Shown here: piece after piece, positions 21,421 to 30,016 of the stretch
Layout: every line of letters starts with the position of its first letter
Position numbering within the stretch: position 1 is the first letter of the stretch
Origin: Pseudomonas sp. H1h
GTDB taxonomy: Bacteria > Pseudomonadota > Gammaproteobacteria > Pseudomonadales > Pseudomonadaceae
Direction of reading: 5' to 3'
DNA: 60,306 nt
Assembly (NCBI RefSeq): GCF_000633255.1
Contig: NZ_AYMJ01000007.1
Location: 1-60,306 of the forward strand
Position numbers and translations under genes: made by a program
Notes under the pieces: generated by a model
Told to the model about the DNA's origin: nothing
The model's database searches: none
The model's input: only the letters and a program-made list of their open reading frames with translations

Positions 21421-22578
21421 TCAATCGAGGATCAGGTGCGGCAGAAACCGACTCGAATCCTTGGTGATCAGACTGTTGTCTTCGCGCACGCCAATCCCCG
21501 CCGCCTGATCGCCGATCACCCATGAGCCGATCAGCGTGTAGCTGTCGTCGAATTTCGGCAATGGCGCAAATTCCTGCAGGATGAACGGCGCATCGGTGTA
21601 AGGGCCGTCCTCTTTGACGATCAGGCCTTGCGCCGTTTGCAGTTCGATGTTGGCGCCTTCGCGGGAGAAGTACGGTTTGCGTACCCAGCCCCTAGGCACG
21701 GCGTTGGCCGGGTTCGGATCAAGATGCGCCGCGAGCAGATTTGGATGGCCCTTGTGCCGCTCCCACAGTAGCGGCAGTGCGCCTTTGTTCGACAGGATCG
21801 ACTTCCACGCCGGTTCAAAAAACTGTGTATCGCACTCGGCAATCGCCGCGCCGAACGGTTCGTGGAAGATGAACTCCCAGGCGTGCAGCTTGAACAGGTG
21901 GGGAATCCAGCGATCCTCGAGGTCGACGAAACGACCATCGGCGGTCAGACCGATGTCTTCAATGTCGATGTGCCGGGATTCGATGCCGACTTTTTCCGCG
22001 ATCAGCCGCAGGTAGTCGGTGGTGCCCTTGTCCTCGACCGAGTCTTTCATCGAGGCAAAGTAGAACGGCCGCTTGAGCTGCAATTCGGCGAACGCCTGAT
22101 GCAGCTTGCTATCGATGCTGTTGAACTGGTCGGCATGGCGCGGCAGCATTCCGCGCTCGATGCATTGTTCCAGCCAGCCCCACTGAAACGCGGAGGCTTC
22201 ATAAAGGCTGGTCGGCGTGTCGTAGTTGAGTTCCAGCAGCTTGGCAGGGCCGTTGCCGCTGTAGGAAAAGTCCATGCGTCCGTACAGATGCGGATGACCT
22301 TCCAGCCAGGACGTGCGAATCATGTCGTAGTACGAGGCCGGGATGCTCAGGCGATCCAGCAATTCTTCGCTGTGCACCACGCGGTCGACCAGGTCCATGC
22401 ACATCTCGTGCAGTTCGGTGGTAGGGTCCTCCAGATCGTTTTCGATCTGCGCGAGCGTGAACTGGTAGTAGGCGCTTTCGTCCCAGTACGGCTCGTCGTC
22501 GATGGTGTGGAACAGAAAGCCGAGGCCTTCGGCAGTCTGTTTCCAGTCGGGGCGCTCGGCGCAGTGGATCTTCTTCAT
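21421..22578 (-). CDS. Glutathionylspermidine synthase-family ATP-grasp ligase (YjfC/YgiC type)
   Basis: 385 aa. The start at 22578 gives MKKIHCAERPDWKQTAEGLG. It contains only the synthetase/ATP-grasp domain. Features include YGRMDFSYSGNGPAKLLELN (~95-115) and the C-terminal half with RKPYFSREGANIE and GSWVIGDQAAGIGVRED. The amidase half of E. coli Gss is absent, as in YgiC and YjfC. By family it would join a carboxylate to an amine using ATP; the real substrate is unknown. It begins 2 nt after the DUF1190 gene stops. Last gene of the operon. Confidence 0.85.
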   Translation of the reverse strand: MKKIHCAERPDWKQTAEGLGFLFHTIDDEPYWDESAYYQFTLAQIENDLEDPTTELHEMCMDLVDRVVHSEELLDRLSIPASYYDMIRTSWLEGHPHLYGRMDFSYSGNGPAKLLELNYDTPTSLYEASAFQWGWLEQCIERGMLPRHADQFNSIDSKLHQAFAELQLKRPFYFASMKDSVEDKGTTDYLRLIAEKVGIESRHIDIEDIGLTADGRFVDLEDRWIPHLFKLHAWEFIFHEPFGAAIAECDTQFFEPAWKSILSNKGALPLLWERHKGHPNLLAAHLDPNPANAVPRGWVRKPYFSREGANIELQTAQGLIVKEDGPYTDAPFILQEFAPLPKFDDSYTLIGSWVIGDQAAGIGVREDNSLITKDSSRFLPHLILD

Positions 22579-22580
22579 GG

Positions 22581-23264
22581 TCAGCTGCTCGAACGTCCGG
22601 AACTGCTGCCCCAGCCACCCCAACCGCTGCGGGCGGAGGACTGGCTGCCGAAGCCGCCACGGGAGGTCGACGAGGCGACGTTCACCGGTTTGCTTTTGCT
22701 GCTCTCGTAGTCCGGTTGACTGCGCGGTGCCGATTCGATTTTGCGGTACTGCGTCGAGGTATTGTAGGTCTGACGCGTGTCGCGATCGCGGTAAACGGTG
22801 CGGTTGGCGTTGTTGCTCATCGCATTGCCGATCAGCCAGCCTGTGAGCCAGCCGTTGCCGCCACCGGATGAGTGGGAAGTGCTTTGCGCGTTCTGCGCGG
22901 CGGCCGCTTCACCGGCAGGCATCTGCGCGTTGGCGATCGCATTCAGATCCTGCGGCGCCTCGCCGTTCTGCGGCACTTTGAAACCGCCGAGCTTGGGCAC
23001 GAAGCGGCCGTCGGAGTTTTTCTGGCACCAGTCGGCGGCGAAGTCCGCGTCGCACTTGGCCTTGTCGTCGTAGGCCGGCGCAATGCGTCGGTGCTCGGTC
23101 AATGCCGCGACATAGGCGTTGGAGCAGACATCGGCGGCCACTTCGGCGCCAACGCACTGCTCGACCGTTTGAAATCGTTGCTGATCCTGCGCGGCAACCT
23201 CGCCGGAAATCGCCAGCGCCACCGAAGCGGCGAGGGACAGTTGAACGTACTTGCTGCGTTTCAT
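22581..23264 (-). CDS. DUF1190 family protein (YjfM/YgiB type)
   Basis: 227 aa starting MKRSKYVQLSLAASVALAIS, with an apparent Sec signal peptide cleaved after AAQ or GEVAA. Unlike E. coli YgiB it shows no lipobox Cys. Cys pairs in the segment EQCVGAEVAADVCSNAYV and around residues 80-90 are typical of the family. The C-terminal quarter is low complexity and ends in a Ser/Gly-rich tail with the family RGGFG motif. Together with the ATP-grasp gene next door, the tail may be a ligase substrate (inference). The frame extends 13 codons further upstream, but the signal peptide supports this start. Confidence 0.8.
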   Translation of the reverse strand: MKRSKYVQLSLAASVALAISGEVAAQDQQRFQTVEQCVGAEVAADVCSNAYVAALTEHRRIAPAYDDKAKCDADFAADWCQKNSDGRFVPKLGGFKVPQNGEAPQDLNAIANAQMPAGEAAAAQNAQSTSHSSGGGNGWLTGWLIGNAMSNNANRTVYRDRDTRQTYNTSTQYRKIESAPRSQPDYESSKSKPVNVASSTSRGGFGSQSSARSGWGGWGSSSGRSSS

Positions 23265-23281
23265 CGAAGGCTTCCTGCCGA

Positions 23282-23707
23282 TCAGTTGGACGGGGTCATG
23301 CACGCGGCGTTGAGCATGCCGACGCTGATGGCCACTGCGGCCACATAGATACCCGAGGCGATTTCACCGTTGGCAATGCGTCTGGATGTGCCCTTGAGCA
23401 CCAGGCCGGTGGCGAGGAACGCCAGCAGTTGCACGACGGCAGCGATTACCGCCCACAGCACGAAGTCGAGGACATTGACCGAAAACGCGATGACATTGCT
23501 GGCTGGAATCGCAAAACCGATGATCGCGCCGGACAGGGCGATGGCGGCGGCGATGTTGCCGGAGCGGATCAGCTCGAACTCTTTGTGTGGCGTGATACGG
23601 GTGTAGACGAACTGAAACAGCATGAACAGCAGCACGGCGCCGATCAGGTAGACGACGAAGCCGACCAGCGCGGTCTTGTTCAGGGAAACGGCCAGCACTT
23701 CCAGCAT
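23282..23707 (-). CDS. DUF350 family inner-membrane protein (YjfL type)
   Basis: 141 aa with four hydrophobic helices at about 12-35, 48-72, 82-105 and 115-138. It matches the DUF350 family (E. coli YjfL). Function is unknown. Family members sit next to PspA proteins and ATP-grasp ligases, suggesting a membrane anchor for that system. Confidence 0.82.
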   Translation of the reverse strand: MLEVLAVSLNKTALVGFVVYLIGAVLLFMLFQFVYTRITPHKEFELIRSGNIAAAIALSGAIIGFAIPASNVIAFSVNVLDFVLWAVIAAVVQLLAFLATGLVLKGTSRRIANGEIASGIYVAAVAISVGMLNAACMTPSN

Positions 23708-23721
23708 GGAAAACTTCCTTT

Positions 23722-24369
23722 TTAAATGGTGCTCAGATCAGTCGTGTACAGCGAAATGCCCAGCGAGGTGCTCAGGCTGACGGTGCCTTCTTCGTCCTGT
23801 TCGACGGAGAACAGCAGCAATTCGCGGCGATCGGTCAGGCCGGTCTCGCGCGCGTAAAGCATGGAGTGGTGTTCGATGGTGTAGCTTTCGTCCGGGTTGA
23901 CCACGTGTTCAGTCAGCGGCACCAGTTCGGTCTGGCCCAGCTCGGTGCCCCACTCGCGACTGTACTGAACGCCTTCGTGGGTGTAGGTCGGCAGGCCGAT
24001 CGGGCTGTCGGGGCCGGCGAGGCGCTGCAGCTCGGCGTCACTGTTGACGGTCACGTAGCTGAGATAGTTGAACAGGGTGACCGACTCGATCTGGTCGTCA
24101 CCGGTGACGTGGATCTGCAGCCAGAAGTCCTCGTTGTTGAGGTAGTAGCGATGCAGCTTGTTGGATTGGCCGAGGTCGATCCAGCCGGCGCTCCAGATCG
24201 CCTCAGCTGCCGGAACCTGCACCGAGGTGCTGCCATCGAGCAGCAAGGCCAGGGTCGAATCGAACCGCACGCCTTTGCCTTGTGCCATTCCGAGTGGGCC
24301 GCCGGCTACTGGAGCGGGCGCGGCAGTCTGCCAGTTGCTGGTGCCCAGCAAGTCTTTGAACCATCCCAT
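23722..24369 (-). CDS. DUF2491 family protein (YjfK type)
   Basis: 215 aa beginning MGWFKDLLGTSNWQTAAPAP. No signal peptide or membrane segment; predicted mostly beta. Conserved stretches such as LHRYYLNNEDFWLQIHVTGD place it in DUF2491 (E. coli YjfK). Function unknown. A REP hairpin lies between it and the upstream pspA-like gene, so expression of the last four genes may be lower. Confidence 0.8.
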   Translation of the reverse strand: MGWFKDLLGTSNWQTAAPAPVAGGPLGMAQGKGVRFDSTLALLLDGSTSVQVPAAEAIWSAGWIDLGQSNKLHRYYLNNEDFWLQIHVTGDDQIESVTLFNYLSYVTVNSDAELQRLAGPDSPIGLPTYTHEGVQYSREWGTELGQTELVPLTEHVVNPDESYTIEHHSMLYARETGLTDRRELLLFSVEQDEEGTVSLSTSLGISLYTTDLSTI

Positions 24370-24472
24370 GGGTACATTCCTTGAGGCGGGTGGAGGTGTT
24401 CGTCATAAAAAGCGCCGCTAGTGTACCGGGCCGGGCGGTAAACAAGCAGGAGCAATTGCATAGCGCACACCA

Positions 24473-24562
24473 TGTAGGAGTGAGCCTGCTCGCGATGGCG
24501 GCGGTGCAGACAACACGGAGGTTGAATGTTCCGGCCTCATCGCGAGCAGGCTCACTCCTACA
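24473..24562. repeat. Perfect 25-bp inverted REP pair inside an operon
   Basis: Arms 24473-24497 and 24538-24562 are exact inverted copies of a REP variant (TGTAGGAGTGAGCCTGCTCG...). It sits between the PspA-like and DUF2491 genes in a 211-bp gap that holds no gene, and can fold into a stable mRNA hairpin within the operon. Confidence 0.9.
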
Positions 24563-24580
24563 AGGGTTTTGCGTTGCTGC

Positions 24581-25279
24581 TTACTGAGCGGATTTTTGTT
24601 TCAGGCGCTCAAGAATCGCATTGGCGCTGCCTTCGTTCGGCGTGATGCCGGCGTCGCGCAGTTTGCGTTCCAGGTCGTTGCCGGTCGAAGCGTCGGCCAG
24701 CTCATCGGCGGCGCTCAGCTCGGCGGCGCGTTGTTGCTGCTTGGCTTGCAGACGGTTCAGGGTACCGACGGCCGTTTCCAGTTTGCCGTTGGCGCCGCCG
24801 CTGGCGATGGACGCGCTGACTTGCGCCTTCTGCACGCTGTCACGGGCCTTGGCCATGTCCACCTGCTGGCGCAGGCTCTTGATCCGCGACTCGGCCTTGC
24901 TGATGTCTTTGCGCATGTTTTCGGCGTAGGTGCCGAACTCATCGCTCTGGGCCTTTTCAGCGGTCAGGTCGTTGGTCAGGGTCGAAATCGCTTCCGCCAC
25001 TTCCATTGCCAGGTCTTCACGGCCGGCGTTCAGTGCGGAAACAGCCTTGGCTTCCAGGTCCTTGATCTTGGCGTCGTACTCGCTCACGCGGTCAGCGGCC
25101 AGTTTGTGCTTGGCCATGATGGTGACCAGTTCGCGACGGGCGTTGGACAGCGCGGTGTCGGCGTCGCGGATTTCCTGATCGAGGATGCGCAGGGCCTGTT
25201 GGTCGACGATCGCTTCGCCGACTTCATTGGCTCCGCCGCGCAGTGCGGTGAACAACTTGCTCCAGATGGACTGAGTCAT
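24581..25279 (-). CDS. PspA/IM30 family protein (YjfJ type)
   Basis: 232 aa, almost entirely alpha-helical coiled coil (~25-190), starting MTQSIWSKLFTALRGGANEV. The family is ESCRT-III-like and polymerises on the inner membrane under envelope stress. This member belongs with DUF2170/DUF2491/DUF350 neighbours rather than a pspABC operon: no PspF, PspB or PspC is nearby. It starts 17 nt after the DUF2170 gene. Confidence 0.87.
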   Translation of the reverse strand: MTQSIWSKLFTALRGGANEVGEAIVDQQALRILDQEIRDADTALSNARRELVTIMAKHKLAADRVSEYDAKIKDLEAKAVSALNAGREDLAMEVAEAISTLTNDLTAEKAQSDEFGTYAENMRKDISKAESRIKSLRQQVDMAKARDSVQKAQVSASIASGGANGKLETAVGTLNRLQAKQQQRAAELSAADELADASTGNDLERKLRDAGITPNEGSANAILERLKQKSAQ

Positions 25280-25296
25280 TGGATATTCCCTGTTGA

Positions 25297-25965
25297 TTAC
25301 TTGAAGAAGTGTTCGAAGGCTTCACTCGCGCGCTGCACGTTGTCGACCAGGGTTTTCACCTCGGTGACGACGTTGGTCAGGCTCGAGTCGGCGCTGAGGG
25401 CGCCAAACATGTTGTAGACGGTCTGCCCGTTCGGCATCGACTCGATACCGATCGACGACAGCGGGAACATTTCCCGGCTGCGCAGCACGGCGTCGTTGAA
25501 GGCGCGCACGTCAGTGATCGAGTCGATGTCCACCAGCACGGTGTCGACGATGATCTGTGCACCGGCCACGGCGATGTGAATCGGCAGACCGCCGAATTCG
25601 TTCATTTCCAGCTTGATGCTGGGTTCGGAGCTCTGGATCAGAGACAGTGTGATCTCGTGCGAAGCCACCTCGTCCAGTGCCTTGAGGGCGTTGAAGAGGC
25701 TATCGATGTTCCAGTTGTTGCCTGCGCTCATGTAATTCTCCGACATGAATGAGCCAGCCAGAATCGGTTGGCGTAGCTGTTGCTCCATTAGCTTGAGCAA
25801 GCTTCGGTTTTCCGGAAGCACCCAAGTTTCGTGTTTCACATAACCGGCGGCAGCCAGGCCCGCGCGCATCTGCTTCATATAGAAGCTCGACGGCTTTTTC
25901 GCGGACGGTTTCGAGCGCTCTCCCTTTGGGCTCTCTGACGCAACAGTGGGGGAGCGACTTTTCAT
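25297..25965 (-). CDS. DUF2170 family protein (YjfI type)
   Basis: 222 aa. The N-terminal ~28 residues are basic and rich in Ser, Lys and Pro. The rest is a DUF2170 domain (NNWNIDSLFNALKALDEVAS...). First gene of the six-gene operon, with GGAG about 10 nt upstream of the ATG. Function unknown. Met30 could be an alternative start, but the longer form has the better ribosome-binding site. The operator-like repeat lies just upstream. Confidence 0.78.
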   Translation of the reverse strand: MKSRSPTVASESPKGERSKPSAKKPSSFYMKQMRAGLAAAGYVKHETWVLPENRSLLKLMEQQLRQPILAGSFMSENYMSAGNNWNIDSLFNALKALDEVASHEITLSLIQSSEPSIKLEMNEFGGLPIHIAVAGAQIIVDTVLVDIDSITDVRAFNDAVLRSREMFPLSSIGIESMPNGQTVYNMFGALSADSSLTNVVTEVKTLVDNVQRASEAFEHFFK

Positions 25966-25986
25966 GGCAATGACTCCGTTATGAAC

Positions 25987-26048
25987 ATCTCACGCGTGAG
26001 CCACACTACAACCAATTCAAAGTGCCATCAATGGCTCACGCGTGAGAT
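25987..26048. promoter_or_regulatory. Paired palindromes, likely operator of the DUF2170-PspA-ligase operon
   Basis: ATCTCACGCGTGAGCCA (25987-26003) and its exact reverse complement (26032-26048) are separated by 28 bp. Each arm contains a complete 12-bp palindrome, CTCACGCGTGAG, with centres 46 bp apart. Two identical dimer sites flanking a possible promoter suggest a repressor or activator operator. No T-run follows, so a terminator is unlikely. The regulator is unknown and not encoded next door. Confidence 0.7.
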
Positions 26049-26116
26049 TTTCATGACAGGCGAAAAAACGCCCGCGATGGGGCGGGCGCATGTTTTGCCA
26101 AGTGTGTCGTGATGGA

Positions 26117-26665
26117 TCAGCGCCCTAGAAACTCCTCGGCCGAGACCACGCTGGCATAGGCGAAACCCAGCGCCGACATGAACGCGGCGTGAACCTGGGC
26201 TGCCGGTACGGTGACGCCGTTGAACTCGAGATCGCGGCTGGCGCAGGCGTCGTGAATCACCGTGACGCCGTAGCCCAGATCCGCTGCGGCGCGGGTGATG
26301 CCGTCGATGCACATGTGGCTCATGCTGCCGACGATCACCAGGTCCTTGATGCCTTGTTCGTCGAGGATCGATTGCAACTCGGTCTCACGGAACGAATTGA
26401 CGAAATGCTTGAGCACCACCGCCTCGTCCGGGCGATTGAGTACTTTGGAGTGCAATTTTGCGCCGTCCGAGCCCGGGGTGAAAAACGGTGCATCCGCCGA
26501 GGTGAATTCGTGGCGAATGTGCACCACCGGATCGCCTGCCTCGCGGAACGCGGCAAGCAGCCGCGTGGCGTTGTCGGCGGCGGCTTCAGCCCCCACCAGC
26601 GGCCACTTGCCTTGAGGGAAGTAGTCGTTCTGGATATCGACTACGATGAGCGCTTGTCTGGTCAT
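26117..26665 (-). CDS. Isochorismatase-family cysteine hydrolase
   Basis: 182 aa. Catalytic triad residues Asp10 (VVDIQNDY), Lys86 (VLKHFVNSF) and Cys119 (SMSHMCIDG) are all present. The family includes nicotinamidases, biuret hydrolases and other amide hydrolases; the substrate is not assignable. The ATG at 26665 gives MTRQALIVVDIQNDYF; the open frame upstream of it overlaps the divergent regulator region. The divergent GlxA-type gene may regulate it. Confidence 0.85.
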   Translation of the reverse strand: MTRQALIVVDIQNDYFPQGKWPLVGAEAAADNATRLLAAFREAGDPVVHIRHEFTSADAPFFTPGSDGAKLHSKVLNRPDEAVVLKHFVNSFRETELQSILDEQGIKDLVIVGSMSHMCIDGITRAAADLGYGVTVIHDACASRDLEFNGVTVPAAQVHAAFMSALGFAYASVVSAEEFLGR

Positions 26666-26765
26666 GGGTGTGTCCTCGATGCATGGGCTGGAAGTGGATT
26701 CAGTATTGGCGCTGGCCGGCGTTTCGAGGATTGGCCGTACCGACAATAAGCAGGGGAAAACTGAC

Positions 26766-27746
26766 ATGGGCGTTGAAAGAGCCGCCACGGTGGAACTGGG
26801 CGTACTGATTTACCCGGGCGCGCAGCTGGCAGCGGTGCATGGTCTGACCGATCTGTTTGCGGTCGCCAACCGGATAGCTGCCGAGCATCAGGCGGCGCAG
26901 TTGCCCGTGCTGCGCGTGAGCCACTGGCAAGCCGACGCCGAGCTGGCGCCGCAGCGGATCCACGATAGTCATCCGGGCAGCGACTGTGGTTTACAGGCGG
27001 TGCTGATTCCACCGTCCCTCGGCGGCTTTTCTGCGGCCAGCGTTTCAGCAGCGCTGCTGCAATGGCTGCGGGATCAGCATGCCCGTGGCGCAACCCTCGG
27101 CGGTGTCTGTGTGGGGTCATTGCTGCTGGCCGAAAGCGGTTTGCTCGATGGTCGCAGCGCCACCACGCATTGGACCTCGACCAAGGCGTTTGCCGAGCGT
27201 TATCCGAACATCCGGCTCAAGGCGGATACGCCGATTGTCGATGACGGCGACCTGATCACCACGGCTGGGCTGATGGCTTGGTCGGAGCTGGGTTTGCGTC
27301 TGGTCGATCGCCTGCTCGGGCCGAGCATCGCCAGCGGTACCGCGCGGTTTCTGGTGATGGAACACAGCGACAGCGCCAGTGCCTGCGGCAGCAATTTTGC
27401 GCCGATCCTGGGTCATGGCGATGCGCCGATTATCAAGGTTCAGCATTGGCTGCAAAGCACCGGCGCGACCGACGTTTCGCTGACTTCGATGGCCGAGCGG
27501 GCGGGGCTGGAAGAACGCACGTTTCTGCGTCGCTTCCGTGCTGCGACCGGGTTGAAACCGACCGAATACTGCCAACATCTGCGGGTCGGCAAGGCGCGAG
27601 AGTTGCTGGAATACACCAACGGCACCATCGACCACATTGCCTGGACAGTGGGCTATCAGGACCCGGGAGCGTTTCGCGCGATCTTCAAGAAAATCACCGG
27701 GCTGGCGCCGAGTGATTATCGGGCGCGGTTTGGTGTCACGGGATAG
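26766..27746 (+). CDS. GlxA-family AraC-type transcriptional regulator
   Basis: 326 aa. An N-terminal DJ-1/PfpI-like domain (~10-190) with nucleophile-elbow Cys115 (GGVCVGS) is followed by a C-terminal AraC double helix-turn-helix (~225-320, FLRRFRAATGLKPTEYCQHL). The ATG at 26766 follows AGGGG. It is divergent from the hydrolase and probably controls it (inference). The ligand is unknown. Confidence 0.87.
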   Translation: MGVERAATVELGVLIYPGAQLAAVHGLTDLFAVANRIAAEHQAAQLPVLRVSHWQADAELAPQRIHDSHPGSDCGLQAVLIPPSLGGFSAASVSAALLQWLRDQHARGATLGGVCVGSLLLAESGLLDGRSATTHWTSTKAFAERYPNIRLKADTPIVDDGDLITTAGLMAWSELGLRLVDRLLGPSIASGTARFLVMEHSDSASACGSNFAPILGHGDAPIIKVQHWLQSTGATDVSLTSMAERAGLEERTFLRRFRAATGLKPTEYCQHLRVGKARELLEYTNGTIDHIAWTVGYQDPGAFRAIFKKITGLAPSDYRARFGVTG

Positions 27747-27763
27747 TCCCGACACTACATACC

Positions 27764-27855
27764 CTGTGGGAGCGGGCTTGCTCGCGATGAGGCAGGGGCC
27801 GTCAACATTGATGTCGACTGATACACCGCCTTCGGGAGCAGGCCCCTCCCACATT
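27764..27855. repeat. REP pair (REPIN), asymmetric arms
   Basis: The left arm (27764-27789) is the GTGGGAGCGGGCTTGCTCGC type. The right arm (27830-27855) is a different subtype, TTCGGGAGCAGGCCCCTCCC. Mixed arms are less able to pair. The element lies in the 298-bp gap before the DUF3182 gene; the rest of that gap shows no gene or convincing promoter. Confidence 0.8.
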
Positions 27856-28044
27856 GGATTGTTGTGCTGCGGAAATCGTGCAAATTACCGGGGGGAGACG
27901 CCCGGTCGTGCAGATTGAAACAGGCCTGATGCCAGCACGTTTTCGCCAAGTTTTTGATTAGTCGAATATTTCGCTAGCGCCACCGTTGGCCTGATCTCTG
28001 CACCGTTCATCACTACATCCACCGAACCGCTGCAAGGGGGACGC

Positions 28045-29154
28045 ATGACCCCGACACCGAGCAGGAAAATGGTCGTCGCGTACTCGGTGCGCGCTGGCGC
28101 GCCGCAACATGAGGTGCAGACCAACAAGGCGCTGGCCCGCTGGCTGGCGCACATTCTCGGGCTCAATTTTGGGGGCAGCTACGACCCGGAAAAACACCGC
28201 GGTCGTGACCTTTACTGGCTGCCGACGCAAACCCTTGTCGGTGCCAGACAGGCACAGGCCTTGGGCATCAAAAGCGCGGACGACTTGTGGGGTGGATTCG
28301 TCGAACACGATTTCATCTGCACCAAAGCCATCAGCCATGGCTTGCGCAGCCATCTGGCCTACGCGCCTCAAGGCTGGGCGCCGCTGTTCTCCGAACGCGT
28401 ACGTGACGTGGTGCTCGATGGCCTGACCGTGTTCGCCCTGGAAGACGCGCGGCCTGCTGCCGAGCATTTGCTGTACAGCGGGCCGATCCGTCTGAAGCCG
28501 ATTCACGCCTGTGCCGGTCGCGGCCAGGAAGTTATCAACAGCCTCGACGCGTTCGATGAAGTGCTCGCCCGTACGGAGGCTGCCCGGTTGTTTCGCGACG
28601 GTGTAGTGCTGGAGCAGGACTTGAGCAAGGTCTTCACCCACAGCGTCGGCCAGTCATTCATCGGCGGCAAGGTGTTGAGCTACTGCGGTGATCAATACTT
28701 GACCAAGGACGCTCACGGCGAAGACGTCTACGGCGGCTCGAATCTGCTGGTGGTGCAGGGCGGTTACGCAGAGCTGCTGGCGCTGGAGTTGCCGGACGAA
28801 GTCCGTCTGGCCATCGAGCAGGCGCAGATTTTCGACCGGGCGGCAGATGAGGCCTATCCGGATTTCTACGCCTCACGGCGCAACTACGACATTGCCCAGG
28901 GCCTGGACAGCAGTGGCAAACCCCGCAGCGGTGTGCTCGAGCAATCCTGGCGCATGGGCGGTGCCAGCAGCGCGGAACTCGCGGCGCTGCAAAGCTTCGT
29001 CAACGATCCGCAGATGCCGGCGATCCGTGTGTCGACGGTGGAAACCTACAGCGATCGAACCTTGCCGGCAGACGCCATCGAAATCTATCGCGGGCCGGCC
29101 GAGAACAGCGACTTTCTCCTCAAATACGTAACGGTCAAACCCTATGACGGCTAG
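28045..29154 (+). CDS. DUF3182 family protein (ATP-grasp-like)
   Basis: 369 aa, no signal peptide or membrane segment. Sequence such as RLKPIHACAGRGQEVINSLD and VLEQDLSKVFTHSVGQSFIG fits DUF3182, a proteobacterial family with a remote resemblance to ATP-grasp enzymes. Function unknown. A GGGGG ribosome-binding site lies 6 nt before the ATG. It overlaps the next gene by 11 nt, implying joint expression with the hydrolase. Confidence 0.78.
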   Translation: MTPTPSRKMVVAYSVRAGAPQHEVQTNKALARWLAHILGLNFGGSYDPEKHRGRDLYWLPTQTLVGARQAQALGIKSADDLWGGFVEHDFICTKAISHGLRSHLAYAPQGWAPLFSERVRDVVLDGLTVFALEDARPAAEHLLYSGPIRLKPIHACAGRGQEVINSLDAFDEVLARTEAARLFRDGVVLEQDLSKVFTHSVGQSFIGGKVLSYCGDQYLTKDAHGEDVYGGSNLLVVQGGYAELLALELPDEVRLAIEQAQIFDRAADEAYPDFYASRRNYDIAQGLDSSGKPRSGVLEQSWRMGGASSAELAALQSFVNDPQMPAIRVSTVETYSDRTLPADAIEIYRGPAENSDFLLKYVTVKPYDG

Positions 29155-29902
29155 AAGCGAAAGCATTCAAATCGACATTGATGATGAACAGATGAGCGGG
29201 ACGTTTCTCAGTCCCAAATCGAAAGTGCCTGGCGTGTTGTTTGTGCACGGTTGGGGCGGTAGCCAGGAGCGCGACCTTGAGCGCGCCAAGGGCATCGCCG
29301 GTCTTGGCTGCGTATGCCTGACCTTCGACCTGCGTGGGCACACCGGTGGTACTGGCATCCCGCTGACCCGGGTGACCCGAGAAGACAACCTGCGCGACCT
29401 GCTTGCCGCTTACGATCGCTTGCTGGCGCACCCGGCGCTCGACACCTCGGCGATTGCGGTGGTCGGCACCAGTTATGGCGGTTATCTCGCCTCGATCCTC
29501 ACTTCATTGCGCCCGGTGCGCTGGCTGGCGCTGCGGGTGCCGGCGCTGTATCGCGACGAGCAATGGCACACGCCCAAGCGTGATCTGGACAAGGCGGATT
29601 TGCGTGATTATCGGGCGACGTTGGTGCGTGCCGACAGTAACCGTGCGCTGCATGCCTGCTCGCAATTCACCGGGGATGTGTTGCTGGTGGAATCGGAAAC
29701 CGATGATTACGTGCCCCACACGGCGATCATGAGCTATCGCGCGGCGTGTCAGCAGACGCATTCGTTGACGCACCGGATCATTGACGGCGCTGACCATGCC
29801 TTGAGCGAGCCGGTTTCGCAGCAGGCCTACACCTCGATTCTGGTGGACTGGATTACCGAGATGGTGGTCGGTGAGCGGTTGAGCATTATTCAGTCCTCAT
29901 GA
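29144..29902 (+). CDS. Alpha/beta hydrolase
   Basis: 252 aa. Nucleophile Ser110 lies in VVGTSYGGYLAS, an oxyanion-type HGWGG loop at ~35-39, an acidic residue in SETDDYVP and a C-terminal His in GADHALSEP complete the triad. No signal peptide, so cytoplasmic. The substrate is unknown. It overlaps the end of the DUF3182 gene. Confidence 0.85.
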   Translation: MTARSESIQIDIDDEQMSGTFLSPKSKVPGVLFVHGWGGSQERDLERAKGIAGLGCVCLTFDLRGHTGGTGIPLTRVTREDNLRDLLAAYDRLLAHPALDTSAIAVVGTSYGGYLASILTSLRPVRWLALRVPALYRDEQWHTPKRDLDKADLRDYRATLVRADSNRALHACSQFTGDVLLVESETDDYVPHTAIMSYRAACQQTHSLTHRIIDGADHALSEPVSQQAYTSILVDWITEMVVGERLSIIQSS

Positions 29903-29924
29903 TCGGCGGTGTCCTCTGGGGCGC

Positions 29925-29992
29925 CTTCGCGAGCAAGCCCGCTCCCACAGGTTGGAATGCGTTCCCCTGTAGGAGTGGGCCTGCTCGCGATA
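29925..29992. repeat. REP pair between convergent genes
   Basis: An inverted element TTCGCGAGCAAGCCCGCTCC (from 29926) and a second copy GTAGGAGTGGGCCTGCTCGC (29970-29990), 20 bp apart, lie between the hydrolase and the minus-strand YbhN-like gene. No other terminator is visible here. Confidence 0.85.
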
Positions 29993-30016
29993 GCTTTTTC
30001 AGCCTCGACAACGCAA

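Noticed and set aside
26009..26027. sigma54 -24/-12 promoter (TGGCAC ... TTGG) between the twin palindromes
   Set aside because: The spacing is one base too long and the -12 GC is missing; PspF-type control cannot be claimed.
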